Origin: Deltaproteobacteria bacterium
Lineage (GTDB): Bacteria > Desulfobacterota > UBA8473
Reading direction: 5' to 3'
DNA length: 12,845 nt
Assembly (NCBI GenBank): GCA_030623035.1
Contig: JAUXFK010000058.1
Coordinates: forward strand, 1 to 12,845
Shown here: positions 1-6,919 of the stretch, one piece after another
Position numbering within the stretch: the stretch's first letter is position 1
How the letters are laid out: each line of letters starts with the position of its first letter
Notes under the pieces: generated by a model
What the model was told of the DNA's origin: nothing
Database searches by the model: none
The model's input: the letters and a program-made list of their open reading frames with translations, nothing else
Translations under genes and position numbers: made by a program

Positions 1-40
1 CTTAACAAAAGCTATTTCAATTATCTATGCTTTGCCTAGC

Positions 41-71
41 TGTATAATATGCCTTTTTATCATATTATACA
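41..71. repeat. Perfect 11-bp inverted repeat with 9-nt spacer
   Basis: TGTATAATATG at 41-51 is followed by nine bases and then its exact reverse complement CATATTATACA at 61-71. Each arm contains TATAAT, so each strand carries a -10-like hexamer. It lies 18 bp upstream of the recombinase remnant. It could be an operator or promoter for that gene, a recombinase or transposon-end site, or a hairpin. The repeat is read directly; its function is not known. Confidence 0.6.
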
Positions 72-89
72 TAAACTGGATAAGTTCCA

Positions 90-305
90 ATGCTACGAAT
101 CCCTCCCGACAAAGAAGTCGCATTCGACTCAATGCTGTTTGAAAAAGCAATCCCCGGGCAAGCACACGCTCAATATAGAAAATGGGTACGATATTATTTG
201 GATTTTTGTCGAAAATATCATTTTTATCAATGCAAAAAAAGCCTTTCTCATTTTATACAACTACAACAATTTCAGATATTGCATGTTTGGGAATCCCTCT
301 CATAG
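90..305 (+). pseudogene. Tyrosine recombinase/integrase, N-terminal remnant
   Basis: About 71 codons match, by recognition, the start of integron/phage-type tyrosine recombinases. The segment running from EKAIPGQAHAQYRKW into VRYYLDFCRKYHF resembles the N-terminal SAM-like core-binding domain that grips DNA. The usual protein is roughly 300-400 residues with an R...H-x-x-R...Y catalytic domain; none of that follows here. Similarity fades after KYHFYQCKKSLSHFIQ and the frame stops at 303-305. The overlapping +1 frame continues SHSI, which could be the next conserved patch, suggesting a frameshift, but this is weak. The ATG at 90 has no good Shine-Dalgarno sequence. It is read as a dead fragment of a mobile-element gene. 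An alternative is an intact small N-terminal-domain protein, thought unlikely. Confidence 0.6.
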
Positions 306-508
306 CATCTTGCCTTCTATCCTCTAAAATCAATTTGATTGCTTCTGAAAACTTTTAAGATAGCCGACATCTATACCCCTTAGTCTATGATATTGAAACA
401 CAAAATGCAACACAAGAAAACAACAAAAGGGTACACGAATAAGAACCAGAACCTCACTGATGACTTGAAGGTAAGCTGCTAAATAGGTACATGAATACTG
501 AAAGGACT
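306..508. other. Gene-free stretch after the integrase remnant
   Basis: This AT-rich stretch of about 200 bp has stops in all frames, apart from short lysine-rich frames of fewer than 35 codons. No hairpin followed by a T-run is seen on the minus strand that would clearly end the small-protein/glycosyltransferase cluster. It may be further decayed recombinase sequence, but no conserved motif could be read. Confidence 0.4.
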
Positions 509-721
509 CTACAAATTTTTTCTCAACTCAAGGATAGAAATAATGTGATCCTTGTTTACGATTTCGATCCCATTTTCGAGTTCAACAGGGATAAATTGGC
601 TTTCATTGTTCACAAGGTCGGATATCCTTTCGCTTGATAACAAAAAAACCTTGCCATAGATTGTCCTGCCGTCGGATGTTCTTATTGTAACAGTCCTTTC
701 CTCTTTCTCTAACTTTTCCAT
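509..721 (-). CDS. Small protein, probable DUF6812 / Sm-like beta fold
   Basis: This 70-residue protein has an alternating hydrophobic pattern typical of a small beta barrel. It contains RTVTIRTSDGRTIYGKV, then SSERISDLVNN, then FIPVELENGIEIVNKDHIISI. The strand-G-x-(V/L)...R-(L/I)-S-D-L-(L/V)-N...F-(I/L)-x-(L/V) layout is the one I associate with DUF6812-type proteins, whose function is not known. The start is set at the ATG at 721, because an ideal Shine-Dalgarno AAGGAGGT lies at 732-739 with 10 bases between. An upstream in-frame TTG at 742 would place that Shine-Dalgarno inside the coding sequence and has none of its own. The glycosyltransferase stop codon (739-741) overlaps the Shine-Dalgarno, so translational coupling is likely. 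It is probably a soluble cytoplasmic partner of the neighbouring gene; this is inference. Confidence 0.7.
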   Translation of the reverse strand: MEKLEKEERTVTIRTSDGRTIYGKVFLLSSERISDLVNNESQFIPVELENGIEIVNKDHIISILELRKNL

Positions 722-731
722 AAAAAATTTT

Positions 732-739
732 ACCTCCTT
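732..739 (-). promoter_or_regulatory. Shine-Dalgarno deciding the small-protein start
   Basis: The minus strand reads AAGGAGGT, a perfect anti-16S match, 10 nt before the ATG at 721. It overlaps the final base of the upstream gene's TGA stop, so termination and re-initiation occur at the same place. Confidence 0.8.
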
Positions 740-1977
740 CAATCTAACCTTCTTAATCCTTCGATAATCTTCTTTATACTGAGGCGGATTTCTTTATTGG
801 CAGTATATTCCATTAAATCTTCCCAGCGCTTTTGTATATTGCATAGAGCTTGAAAAGGGTCAAATCCTGGTATTGCATCGCCTTTAGCAATGACAATATT
901 TCTTAATGCCTCTTCACTGCCGGACTTGTCTCCCTTGGCAAGATAGTCTTCAGACAACAGTTTGCATGATTTTTCAACTTTTTTTTCAAGGTCTTCTTTC
1001 AGAAAGCATCCTGGATATGGATCAAGATCATCAGGATATATCTTTGACAGCCCTTTTATCTCTTTTTGGTTTTTAATCTTTTCTCGTTCATAGACAAAAC
1101 GGTAGATGTCTTCCCTTAATTGCATCCATGTTGGATGCGACTTTGGGGGTGGAAGATGCTTAATAGATAGCTGATTATCCAGGAAGAACGAAAACCCGAA
1201 TATCTTTGCATTTATTAAAAAGTCTATATCCTCGCCTCTTGGTACATTGGGGTCAAAGGGCACAACAGTAAAAAGATTTCGGTGGATAACCATGTTCCCG
1301 CCAAATACAAAAGGTGCTTCTTTCAACCTCGGTTCAGTCCCAATGAACTTATCGAATGCTTCGTTCATCCGATTTACTTGGTCCCAATGCTCCATCCATG
1401 GGGAAAAGGTTTTCTTTATGTGGTAGTCCCCATCCGGTTGAAGGTAATAGCCAGCCTTTGCATTGGCAGGTTTCCCACCAATTTCTCCCCCCATAGATTC
1501 TTTAGCCTTTGCAATGAATTCCGGGTCTTCAAATACCTCGTCATCATCGATAAGCACCGCCACTTCTGAACCGAGGATATGTGGAATGAATATGCAGAGA
1601 TTTCTAATGTTAGAATATCTTCGCAGTTGTAAAAGATCGATGTATTCCTTCTTTCCTTTTGAGATCAATAGTTCGTGTATCTTTGCGAGATGGGAAGGCC
1701 CGAATAGTAATACTCTTTCCCTTATGGCAGGTGATACGGATTTTATGATATTGGAGACCTTATTTTCAACCTGTGTTTCAATATCTTTAGCAGCGGCAAC
1801 AGCGATTATTACCAAATCAAAATCCTGGTCTTTAAGTATCTCTATACTCTGTATAGCCCTGAATAAAGTGCCTTCCTTATCTAAGGGGGTAGGGTGGTCA
1901 TATATATCGTCCCCTTCTTTCCTGCATTCCTCTTTTTCTCTTGCCCAATACGATGGAATTACCATTGTAGCTTTCAT
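739..1977 (-). CDS. Glycosyltransferase, GT-A fold (GT2-like)
   Basis: This 412-residue protein is predicted to transfer a sugar from a nucleotide-sugar donor; donor and acceptor cannot be named. The N-terminus MKATMVIPSYW is a GT-A first beta strand. A metal-binding acidic cluster DDDE at residues 144-147 follows the hydrophobic strand SEVAVLI. GGNMVIHR (226-233) precedes the acceptor/catalytic region RGEDIDFL (247-254), with a later His (H274) in IKHLPPP as the probable last metal or nucleotide contact. There is no signal peptide or membrane segment, so the protein should be cytosolic. The last 110 residues are charged and helical and may mediate oligomer or partner contacts. The ATG has only a weak upstream AAGGGA about 11 nt away. 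It starts 23 nt after the nitroreductase stop, and the small gene follows 17 nt later, which indicates one transcript. Confidence in the fold is good; the specific role is unknown. Confidence 0.75.
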   Translation of the reverse strand: MKATMVIPSYWAREKEECRKEGDDIYDHPTPLDKEGTLFRAIQSIEILKDQDFDLVIIAVAAAKDIETQVENKVSNIIKSVSPAIRERVLLFGPSHLAKIHELLISKGKKEYIDLLQLRRYSNIRNLCIFIPHILGSEVAVLIDDDEVFEDPEFIAKAKESMGGEIGGKPANAKAGYYLQPDGDYHIKKTFSPWMEHWDQVNRMNEAFDKFIGTEPRLKEAPFVFGGNMVIHRNLFTVVPFDPNVPRGEDIDFLINAKIFGFSFFLDNQLSIKHLPPPKSHPTWMQLREDIYRFVYEREKIKNQKEIKGLSKIYPDDLDPYPGCFLKEDLEKKVEKSCKLLSEDYLAKGDKSGSEEALRNIVIAKGDAIPGFDPFQALCNIQKRWEDLMEYTANKEIRLSIKKIIEGLRRLD

Positions 1978-2000
1978 TTATTATTTTCCCTTTTTCAATG

Positions 2001-2570
2001 CTAAGAGATAACCATCAATATCTGTGGTTCGTTTCTATCGGGTGGGTTGGGAATGCTCTTTGGATACCCCACTATCATCGGTGCGACAATCCTGTGGTTT
2101 TCCGGCAATCCGATTTCCTCAAGAGTTTCGGGATTCCTGATATCCGATCCCAAATTGATCCAGCAGGTCCCCAATCCCCTTTGAATGGATGAAAACATGA
2201 AGTAGCAGGCTGCAAGGGCACAATCCACATAGAGGGTTCGAGCCTCCTTGGGACCCACTATGTAAACGAGACAGGGGGCATTGTAAAACACATTGTAGTC
2301 CTCTAACCTCAGAACCGCTTCGTACTGCTTTACAGAGGAGCTTGCGTTTTTTTCAATACTGTTTAGCATGTTGGCCTTACTCTCGTCTGAGAGTCTCTTT
2401 ATTAAGCCTTTTTTGTTTATGATGATAAACCTCCAGGGCTGACCATGTCCTGAGCTTGGTGCAAGACAGCTATCCTTAATGATTTCTTTTACAATGTCTA
2501 ATGGTACCCCCTTGTCCTCAAAATCCCTGATAGATCGTCTCTTTTTTAAAAACTCATTAAAATCGACCAT
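2001..2570 (-). CDS. Nitroreductase family FMN oxidoreductase
   Basis: This 189-residue protein is a typical length for the family, which acts as FMN-dependent NAD(P)H oxidoreductases, usually homodimers in the cytosol. The N-terminal phosphate-contacting RRSIR is at residues 11-15, APSSGHGQPWRF at about 37-48, and the central GLGTCWI helix region supports the FMN fold. The C-terminus IVGYPKSIPNPPDRN is also family-like. The physiological substrate is not predictable. The start is the ATG at 2570 with Shine-Dalgarno AAAGGAGA (2576-2583). The frame stays open upstream to an ATG at 2630, but those 20 extra codons are translated repeat DNA and lack a ribosome site, so they are excluded. It is the first gene of a cluster with the glycosyltransferase and the small protein. 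Its promoter must lie in or beyond the repeat element at 2591-2721. Confidence 0.88.
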   Translation of the reverse strand: MVDFNEFLKKRRSIRDFEDKGVPLDIVKEIIKDSCLAPSSGHGQPWRFIIINKKGLIKRLSDESKANMLNSIEKNASSSVKQYEAVLRLEDYNVFYNAPCLVYIVGPKEARTLYVDCALAACYFMFSSIQRGLGTCWINLGSDIRNPETLEEIGLPENHRIVAPMIVGYPKSIPNPPDRNEPQILMVIS

Positions 2571-2575
2571 TTTTT

Positions 2576-2583
2576 TCTCCTTT
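2576..2583 (-). promoter_or_regulatory. Shine-Dalgarno deciding the nitroreductase start
   Basis: The minus strand carries AAAGGAGA five bases before the ATG at 2570. It lies 7 bp inside the edge of the palindromic element beginning at 2591. It excludes the longer reading from the ATG at 2630. Confidence 0.8.
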
Positions 2584-2590
2584 AATAACG

Positions 2591-2721
2591 ATGATCTCGC
2601 AAAAAGTCGCCAGGTACCTTTTTTCGTCATTCCCGCGAAAGCGGGAATCCAGTAATATCAGCTAGTTCTGGACTCCCGCCTGCGCGGGAGTGACAGAAGG
2701 TTGGGCTTTTTACGAAACCAT
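2591..2721. repeat. MITE-like element with paired REP-type palindromes
   Basis: The ends form an imperfect 18-bp terminal inverted repeat: 2591-2608 against the reverse complement of 2704-2721 match at 14 of 18, and all four differences are transitions. Inside are two palindromes in inverted order. One is GTCATTCCCGC (2626-2636) with GCGGGAATCCAG (2641-2652). The other is CTGGACTCCCGC (2668-2679) with GCGGGAGTGAC (2684-2694). The first contains ATTCCC-N8-GGGAAT, the core layout known from Neisseria dRS3-type repeats and common in many environmental proteobacteria. The whole unit could fold into one long cruciform or hairpin. It lies just upstream of the nitroreductase. Copy number elsewhere in the genome is not visible here. 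Confidence 0.75.
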
Positions 2722-2814
2722 CAATAATGGTTAAGTTTGTAACAGTTTAGCCTAAATAATGATTTGGATGGACACTATTGTCATGTCAAGCGTGAAATAT
2801 CGTATCAGGCAGTC

Positions 2815-2915
2815 GTTATTCCCACGAAGCTTGTCCTCGACTACGATCGGGGAGTGGGAATCCAGTATTTCTGGCTGCTTTGGCGCTTCTGGATTCCCGC
2901 TTCCGCGGGAATGAC
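2815..2915. repeat. Second REP-type palindrome pair, variant with nested hairpin
   Basis: The left palindrome is GTTATTCCCAC (2815-2825) with GTGGGAATCCAG (2854-2865). Its loop contains a further stem, CCTCGA (2835-2840) with TCGGGG (2847-2852). The right palindrome is CTGGATTCCCGC (2889-2900) with GCGGGAATGAC (2905-2915). The two are in inverted order as in the element at 2591-2721, so the pair looks like a diverged relative. The left A-C/G-T change in the stem (CCCAC with GTGGG) is compensatory relative to CCCGC/GCGGG. It lies about 110 bp past the stop of the exporter operon and could act as a transcript end or stabiliser there, which is inference. Confidence 0.7.
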
Positions 2916-3022
2916 GGTCATTTTCTTGATATTACATATATTGTATCATTTTAGCGCTATGAAATAGAAAACTATCAGCAAGCTTCAACGACGCTTTTCA
3001 AAACCTTCTAAATGGCTCGTAT

Positions 3023-3973
3023 TCATTCTTCTTTTAAGCTGTCCAGTTCCTTCATGATCTTTTTTGCTTTCCATTCAACGATATAAAAGGGGTATTTGCT
3101 CTGTGAAGAAATGGCTGAGTATTTATTTTCTGTTTTATCAAAGATGGAGATTGAATACGTGTTTATCCCTTTTAATGAGACGCTATAGATCGCAGAGACA
3201 AAGTCTTCCTTTGTTTTGTCCTCAATAAAGCTATCACAGCGAAGCTTTGATAGGGTAGTGACGATCTCATTGATTTCCGTTTCTTTTACAGGGATATCTT
3301 TATCTGTCATCCACTTTGTTTGGGGCTCTATACTTTCCTTTTCTTTTTTGTCCTTTGCAGTTTGGATATCTGCGGATGGAGGAATGGACAGTTTTCGAAC
3401 CGTGATCTCTGCGTTGCCTTTTTTTAAGGTGAGTTCAGTGATTTCTTCATCAATTGACATCACCTCTTTATTGCGAAGTTCGGGTATTGTTTTTGTAAAA
3501 AGATTCGTTATATTCCTCTGGCAGTGGTATACCCTGTGGTCATTATCGAGTTTTATAAATGTATGACGATGAGATAAGGCGGGTTTCCCGATCTTGAGTC
3601 TGCGCAACACCTTATCTTTTTTATATGCTTCCACCTTAATCCTGTTTTTTTCGTCAAGATCGTAGATGAAATAGTTTTTGGACTCTGATACAAGTGCGCT
3701 CAGCGTAAGGCTGCATATCGATTCAAGCATTTTATCTACCAAAGAACTATCCGCTAAAAACTGTTTGGGGCCAACAAACCATTTGTCGTTTTCCTTAACC
3801 AGTACAATCTCAGAATCCCCTTTTTTGACTGTTAACTTTGAAATATCGTTTTTCTCAATTTTTTGAATGTCCGGCAGCGAATAATGCGTTTTCCCGCTTT
3901 TTTGGACAAAGAGATAGATCGAAACAGCAATTATGATAAGTATAGGGATGATGTATTCTATTTTTGCCTTCAT
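3023..3973 (-). CDS. DUF4340 domain protein, exporter accessory subunit
   Basis: This 316-residue protein has one N-terminal membrane anchor (about residues 6-23, YIIPILIIIAVSIYLFV) and a large outer domain. The repeated pattern is DISKLTVKKGDSEIVLVKENDKWFV, later ITELTLKKGNAEITVRKL, then TKWMTDKDIPV. This DI..L.l..g...i.l.k....W.v arrangement is the DUF4340 signature, and it appears twice. The family commonly sits at the end of GldA/F/G-like ABC operons, as here; its biochemical role is not established. The start ATG has Shine-Dalgarno AAAGGAG with a 5-base spacer, and there are 18 nt after the GldG-like stop. About residues 190-215 are lysine/glutamate-rich and probably a flexible linker between the two repeats. 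It is probably periplasmic and tethered to the inner membrane. Confidence 0.82.
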   Translation of the reverse strand: MKAKIEYIIPILIIIAVSIYLFVQKSGKTHYSLPDIQKIEKNDISKLTVKKGDSEIVLVKENDKWFVGPKQFLADSSLVDKMLESICSLTLSALVSESKNYFIYDLDEKNRIKVEAYKKDKVLRRLKIGKPALSHRHTFIKLDNDHRVYHCQRNITNLFTKTIPELRNKEVMSIDEEITELTLKKGNAEITVRKLSIPPSADIQTAKDKKEKESIEPQTKWMTDKDIPVKETEINEIVTTLSKLRCDSFIEDKTKEDFVSAIYSVSLKGINTYSISIFDKTENKYSAISSQSKYPFYIVEWKAKKIMKELDSLKEE

Positions 3974-3991
3974 TATTTCTCCTTTAAGACA

Positions 3992-6193
3992 CTATTTTCT
4001 AAAGATTTCATGGATGGTTCTCTTTCTTATGACCCTTCTCGTCCATACGATGAGCCCGGCGATTGCAACCATTACAGGAAGACCCGCAATATTTATAACT
4101 TTGATGTAGGTCCTTGTATATGGAGAAACTTCTCTTAAAGGGTTGAAGCGCTGGGTTTTACTGCGCATAACCGCGAATGCTTCTCTGTCATTGAGATAGT
4201 CAAAGATGTTCATAATGAACTGGGAGTTTGGGGTACCTCCCTCTTCGTCGAGGAGGTTGTTTTTCAAGATTTCTGAGGTTCCGATAATAAATATCTTTGC
4301 CGGTTTTCCTTTGTTTATTGTTGTCTTTGCGCTTGTGATCCGGGACATGTCAATGCCGGGTTCTTCAATATTCCCCTTTCCCTTCTCTTTTTTTGTTCCG
4401 TTTTCTCCCTGATCTTTTTTTTGTTTGAGAGGGATTGGTTTATTTGCAAAGTAGCTCGGAAAAGAGCCTTCTAAAATATAGGCAAGCGGCTTGCTGTGAA
4501 ACGCTTTATTGTCTTTTGGCGGATTCATGGAGATCGGATTAAGATTGATATTTTCTGACATTTCCCACGATCTGCTCGATGAAGAAAATAGCCTGTTTGC
4601 CTTGAGCCCATAGTCCTTTATTTTCTCTTCTTTTACCTCTAATGGAGAGGGCTTCAATAACACGAGACCTTTGATGTTCTTCAAGAATGAGAGGTCTTTA
4701 TTAATCGATTCGCTTCTTATAACCGGTGCAAAGTATATGGGCCGCTGTCCTCCTCCAAAGGGTTGGGGGAGATTCTGTTTAAAACAGTTTTCATCCAGGA
4801 TATAAGATTGCTTTACCATTACGCCGTAATGGGCGAGTAATTTTTCGAGCCCTGTATTCAAAGGTATGTAGTATGGACCCTGGTTACGAAACATCATTCT
4901 GTTTTGATCCTGTGGTATCATCTCGTTAAATGAATCTATGAAGATGGCCAGGTTTTTCCCCTCCATTAAAAACCGGTCGATCTGATAGAGTTCGTACTTG
5001 GAAAATGTCTCTTTTGGACCTGCAATTATCAAAGTGGAAAGACCTTCGGGGATCTCTTTGTCTTTCAGATTCACCTGGTTTATGGAGTAGTTTTCTAAAA
5101 GCAGTTGATTCAGATTGGAAAGTGATTCCATATCGTTTGGCCCGGACATTGGCCCTCTGCCCCCACTGGTATGTGTACCATGATCTGCAAGATACCCGAT
5201 TTCTTCGTTGATATTGATCACATTTTCGACTGTCTCGTTGATCGCATCTTCCAGTTCATCAGGGTCTGCGAGCTGGTACTGAGTCCCAAATATTGGGAGG
5301 TTTATCACCTTAATGAGTTGAATCTCCTCTACTCTTTCTCCATGTTCTACAACAATGCCTGCATAACCTTTATTTGCCGGAATCTTTTCTCCCCTTTGAT
5401 CTATGAATTCTTTCCAATTCAGTGTTAAGACATTGTATTTTTCAGCGATATCTTCGTATGCAGGGTTTGTACTTGGGTTAAGATAAGTGAATGTAAGCTT
5501 GCCATAGTTTTTTTCATTCAGTTTATTTACAGTATGCTCTATTTTACCTGGCAGCTCTGATAGGCCGATCAGGTTCATGTATGGTCCAACTGTCTGTAAA
5601 GAAGATGACAAAAACAGTTTGACCCCTATTTTCTCTTTCAGCCCAATAAGGGCGCTTATTTTGTTGTTCATCTTTCGAATCGTTGATGTGATCTGGAATT
5701 CAAGGCCTTCTGTTGATGTAATCCTGGGGAGTGTCTCTATAATGTTTCCGTGAATCAGCACCATTCCCATTAGTGCCTTTTGAAATTTTACTTCATCCTG
5801 GTCGATCATCTGAATCTGAACCGGATAGATTCCATAATCTCCGGCAAGCTCTTGATTCCGACTGGATTTGTCATCGTCTCTGCTCGAAACATTGTAAAAC
5901 TGATAGTTAAAGTACCTGTTGCCCGCAATAGCATATTCTTCCAGGAGATCATGAAGATAACGTTCAATATTATTATACGGTGCAGGGAGGTTGCTATTGA
6001 AAAATACCTTTATGGTCAACGGCTCATATAGGGTGGCGACCGCCTCTTTGCTTGCATCGGATAGGGAGTATACCCTGTTTGCAGTCAAGTCGATCCTGAA
6101 AAAGAGATTCGTGCCTGCAATATTAACAAGTACAATCGCAACAAGGTAGATGAAGAATTTATAGTATTTGTTCCTATTGAACGTCTTTTTCAT
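3992..6193 (-). CDS. GldG-family ABC transporter auxiliary protein
   Basis: This 733-residue protein has one N-terminal membrane helix (about residues 12-30, FFIYLVAIVLVNIAGTNLF) followed by RIDLTANRVYSLSDASKEAV, the family's start of the outer domain. TIKVFFNSNLPAPYNNIERY comes next. A second membrane helix lies near the C-terminus (VINIAGLPVMVAIAGLIVW) and is followed by an arginine/lysine-rich tail. The middle has the ABC_transp_aux (GIFT-like) layout, with IIAGPKETFSKYELYQIDRF around residue 390. A Lys/Glu/Gly-rich low-complexity stretch around residues 590-615 is probably a linker. GldG was named for Flavobacterium gliding, but the family is widespread in non-gliding bacteria, where the cargo is unknown. 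The ATG at 6193 is chosen because AAGGAG at 6199-6204 sits 5 bases upstream; an earlier in-frame GTG at 6199 overlaps that Shine-Dalgarno. It lies 20 nt after the permease stop. Confidence 0.87.
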   Translation of the reverse strand: MKKTFNRNKYYKFFIYLVAIVLVNIAGTNLFFRIDLTANRVYSLSDASKEAVATLYEPLTIKVFFNSNLPAPYNNIERYLHDLLEEYAIAGNRYFNYQFYNVSSRDDDKSSRNQELAGDYGIYPVQIQMIDQDEVKFQKALMGMVLIHGNIIETLPRITSTEGLEFQITSTIRKMNNKISALIGLKEKIGVKLFLSSSLQTVGPYMNLIGLSELPGKIEHTVNKLNEKNYGKLTFTYLNPSTNPAYEDIAEKYNVLTLNWKEFIDQRGEKIPANKGYAGIVVEHGERVEEIQLIKVINLPIFGTQYQLADPDELEDAINETVENVININEEIGYLADHGTHTSGGRGPMSGPNDMESLSNLNQLLLENYSINQVNLKDKEIPEGLSTLIIAGPKETFSKYELYQIDRFLMEGKNLAIFIDSFNEMIPQDQNRMMFRNQGPYYIPLNTGLEKLLAHYGVMVKQSYILDENCFKQNLPQPFGGGQRPIYFAPVIRSESINKDLSFLKNIKGLVLLKPSPLEVKEEKIKDYGLKANRLFSSSSRSWEMSENINLNPISMNPPKDNKAFHSKPLAYILEGSFPSYFANKPIPLKQKKDQGENGTKKEKGKGNIEEPGIDMSRITSAKTTINKGKPAKIFIIGTSEILKNNLLDEEGGTPNSQFIMNIFDYLNDREAFAVMRSKTQRFNPLREVSPYTRTYIKVINIAGLPVMVAIAGLIVWTRRVIRKRTIHEIFRK

Positions 6194-6198
6194 AAGCA

Positions 6199-6204
6199 CT
6201 CCTT
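6199..6204 (-). promoter_or_regulatory. Shine-Dalgarno deciding the GldG-like start
   Basis: The minus strand AAGGAG ends on the first base of a possible GTG start at 6199, so that codon cannot use it. The ATG at 6193 is spaced correctly. Confidence 0.75.
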
Positions 6205-6213
6205 CTCCATATT

Positions 6214-6918
6214 TTATCTCCCTTCCTCTATTACAAGGTGGGTACTGTAAAGCATAACAAAACAGATACTTATAAAGTAAAATACATCCCTTGAGTCGAT
6301 TATGCCTCGCGAGATATTCTGAAAGTGGAAATCTGCACCTAGGAACTGGAATAAATTAAGTGCGGATTCCGGAAGAAAAAATAGCATCTTGTCAATAAGG
6401 GTCAGGCTGAAACAGATAGCCATACCAATAATAAAAGCAATGATTTGATTATGGGTAAGCGAGGATGCAAACAATCCTATTGCTGAGAATGATGCGCCAA
6501 GTAATATTGCACCGATATAGCTACCGATTACTGCCCCCCAGTCGAGCTCTCCAAGGAATGAGATAAAGATTCCATAGGATACAGTCGGCAAAAGCATGAT
6601 TACGACAAAAGATGCACAGGCCAGAAACTTGCCCAAAATAATGTCAACAGATGAGAAGGGCAGGGTGAATGTCAGTTCATAAGAGCCGGTGTTAAATTCT
6701 TCTGAAAACAGGCGCATTGTTATTGCCGGAATGATAAATGAAAATATCAATGGAAGAAGAGAAAAGAAATTTCTAAGCTCAGCCTGGTTGTAAAGAAAAA
6801 ATGTTGAAAAGAAAAACCAGCCTGTCAATATAAGAAAGATCGAGATGACGATATAGGCAATGGGTGAAACAAAATAGCCTTTAAACTCTTTTTTAAATAT
6901 ATGTTTTGTATTTTTCAT
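6214..6918 (-). CDS. ABC-2 type transporter permease (GldF-like)
   Basis: This 234-residue integral membrane protein has about six hydrophobic segments. They begin with PIAYIVISIFLILTGWFFF and end with VFYFISICFVMLYSTHLVIE. The stretch IPAITMRLFSEEFNTGSYEL followed by TFTLPFSSVDIILGKFLA is the conserved coupling region of this ABC-2 subfamily (MRL..E......E.L...P.s....v.gKfla), expected to contact the ATPase. It forms the membrane channel of the exporter, probably as a homodimer, in the inner membrane. The ATG begins one base after the TGA of the ATPase gene (TGAGATG), and its Shine-Dalgarno AAAGGAG lies inside the end of that gene, so the two are translationally coupled. Nothing appears truncated. 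Confidence 0.87.
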   Translation of the reverse strand: MKNTKHIFKKEFKGYFVSPIAYIVISIFLILTGWFFFSTFFLYNQAELRNFFSLLPLIFSFIIPAITMRLFSEEFNTGSYELTFTLPFSSVDIILGKFLACASFVVIMLLPTVSYGIFISFLGELDWGAVIGSYIGAILLGASFSAIGLFASSLTHNQIIAFIIGMAICFSLTLIDKMLFFLPESALNLFQFLGADFHFQNISRGIIDSRDVFYFISICFVMLYSTHLVIEEGR

Positions 6919-6919
6919 C

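Larger units (their letters stand above)
2571..3022. other. 452-bp intergenic region rich in palindromes
   Basis: This region separates the exporter operon's last gene from the nitroreductase; both are read on the minus strand. It holds the element at 2591-2721, a short hairpin AACCAT/ATGGTT (2716-2721 and 2727-2732), a second palindrome pair (2815-2915), and plain sequence from 2916 to 3022. No convincing sigma-70 promoter for the nitroreductase cluster and no classical T-tailed terminator for the exporter operon could be read, so one transcript could pass through. Confidence 0.5.

Noticed and set aside
49..327. 92-codon frame over the integrase remnant
   Set aside because: It is the +1 frame of the remnant; only a short SHSI patch might belong to the shifted recombinase.
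739..1977. Glucosyl/mannosyl-phosphoglycerate synthase partner for the GH63-like hydrolase
   Set aside because: Opposite strand, 10 kb away, and its motifs do not specifically match the known synthase families.
1463..2011. 182-codon plus-strand frame opposite the glycosyltransferase
   Set aside because: Serine-rich antisense reading of a convincing gene; no family motif and no ribosome site.
2571..2630. 20-residue N-terminal extension of the nitroreductase
   Set aside because: Encoded by the repeat element and lacking a Shine-Dalgarno; the ATG at 2570 has a good one.
2591..2915. CRISPR array
   Set aside because: Repeats are palindromic pairs in inverted order with unequal spacing, not direct repeats with uniform spacers; no cas genes.
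2764..2967. 67-codon frame in the intergenic region
   Set aside because: Its coding content is mostly the palindromic repeat at 2815-2915; translated repeat DNA.
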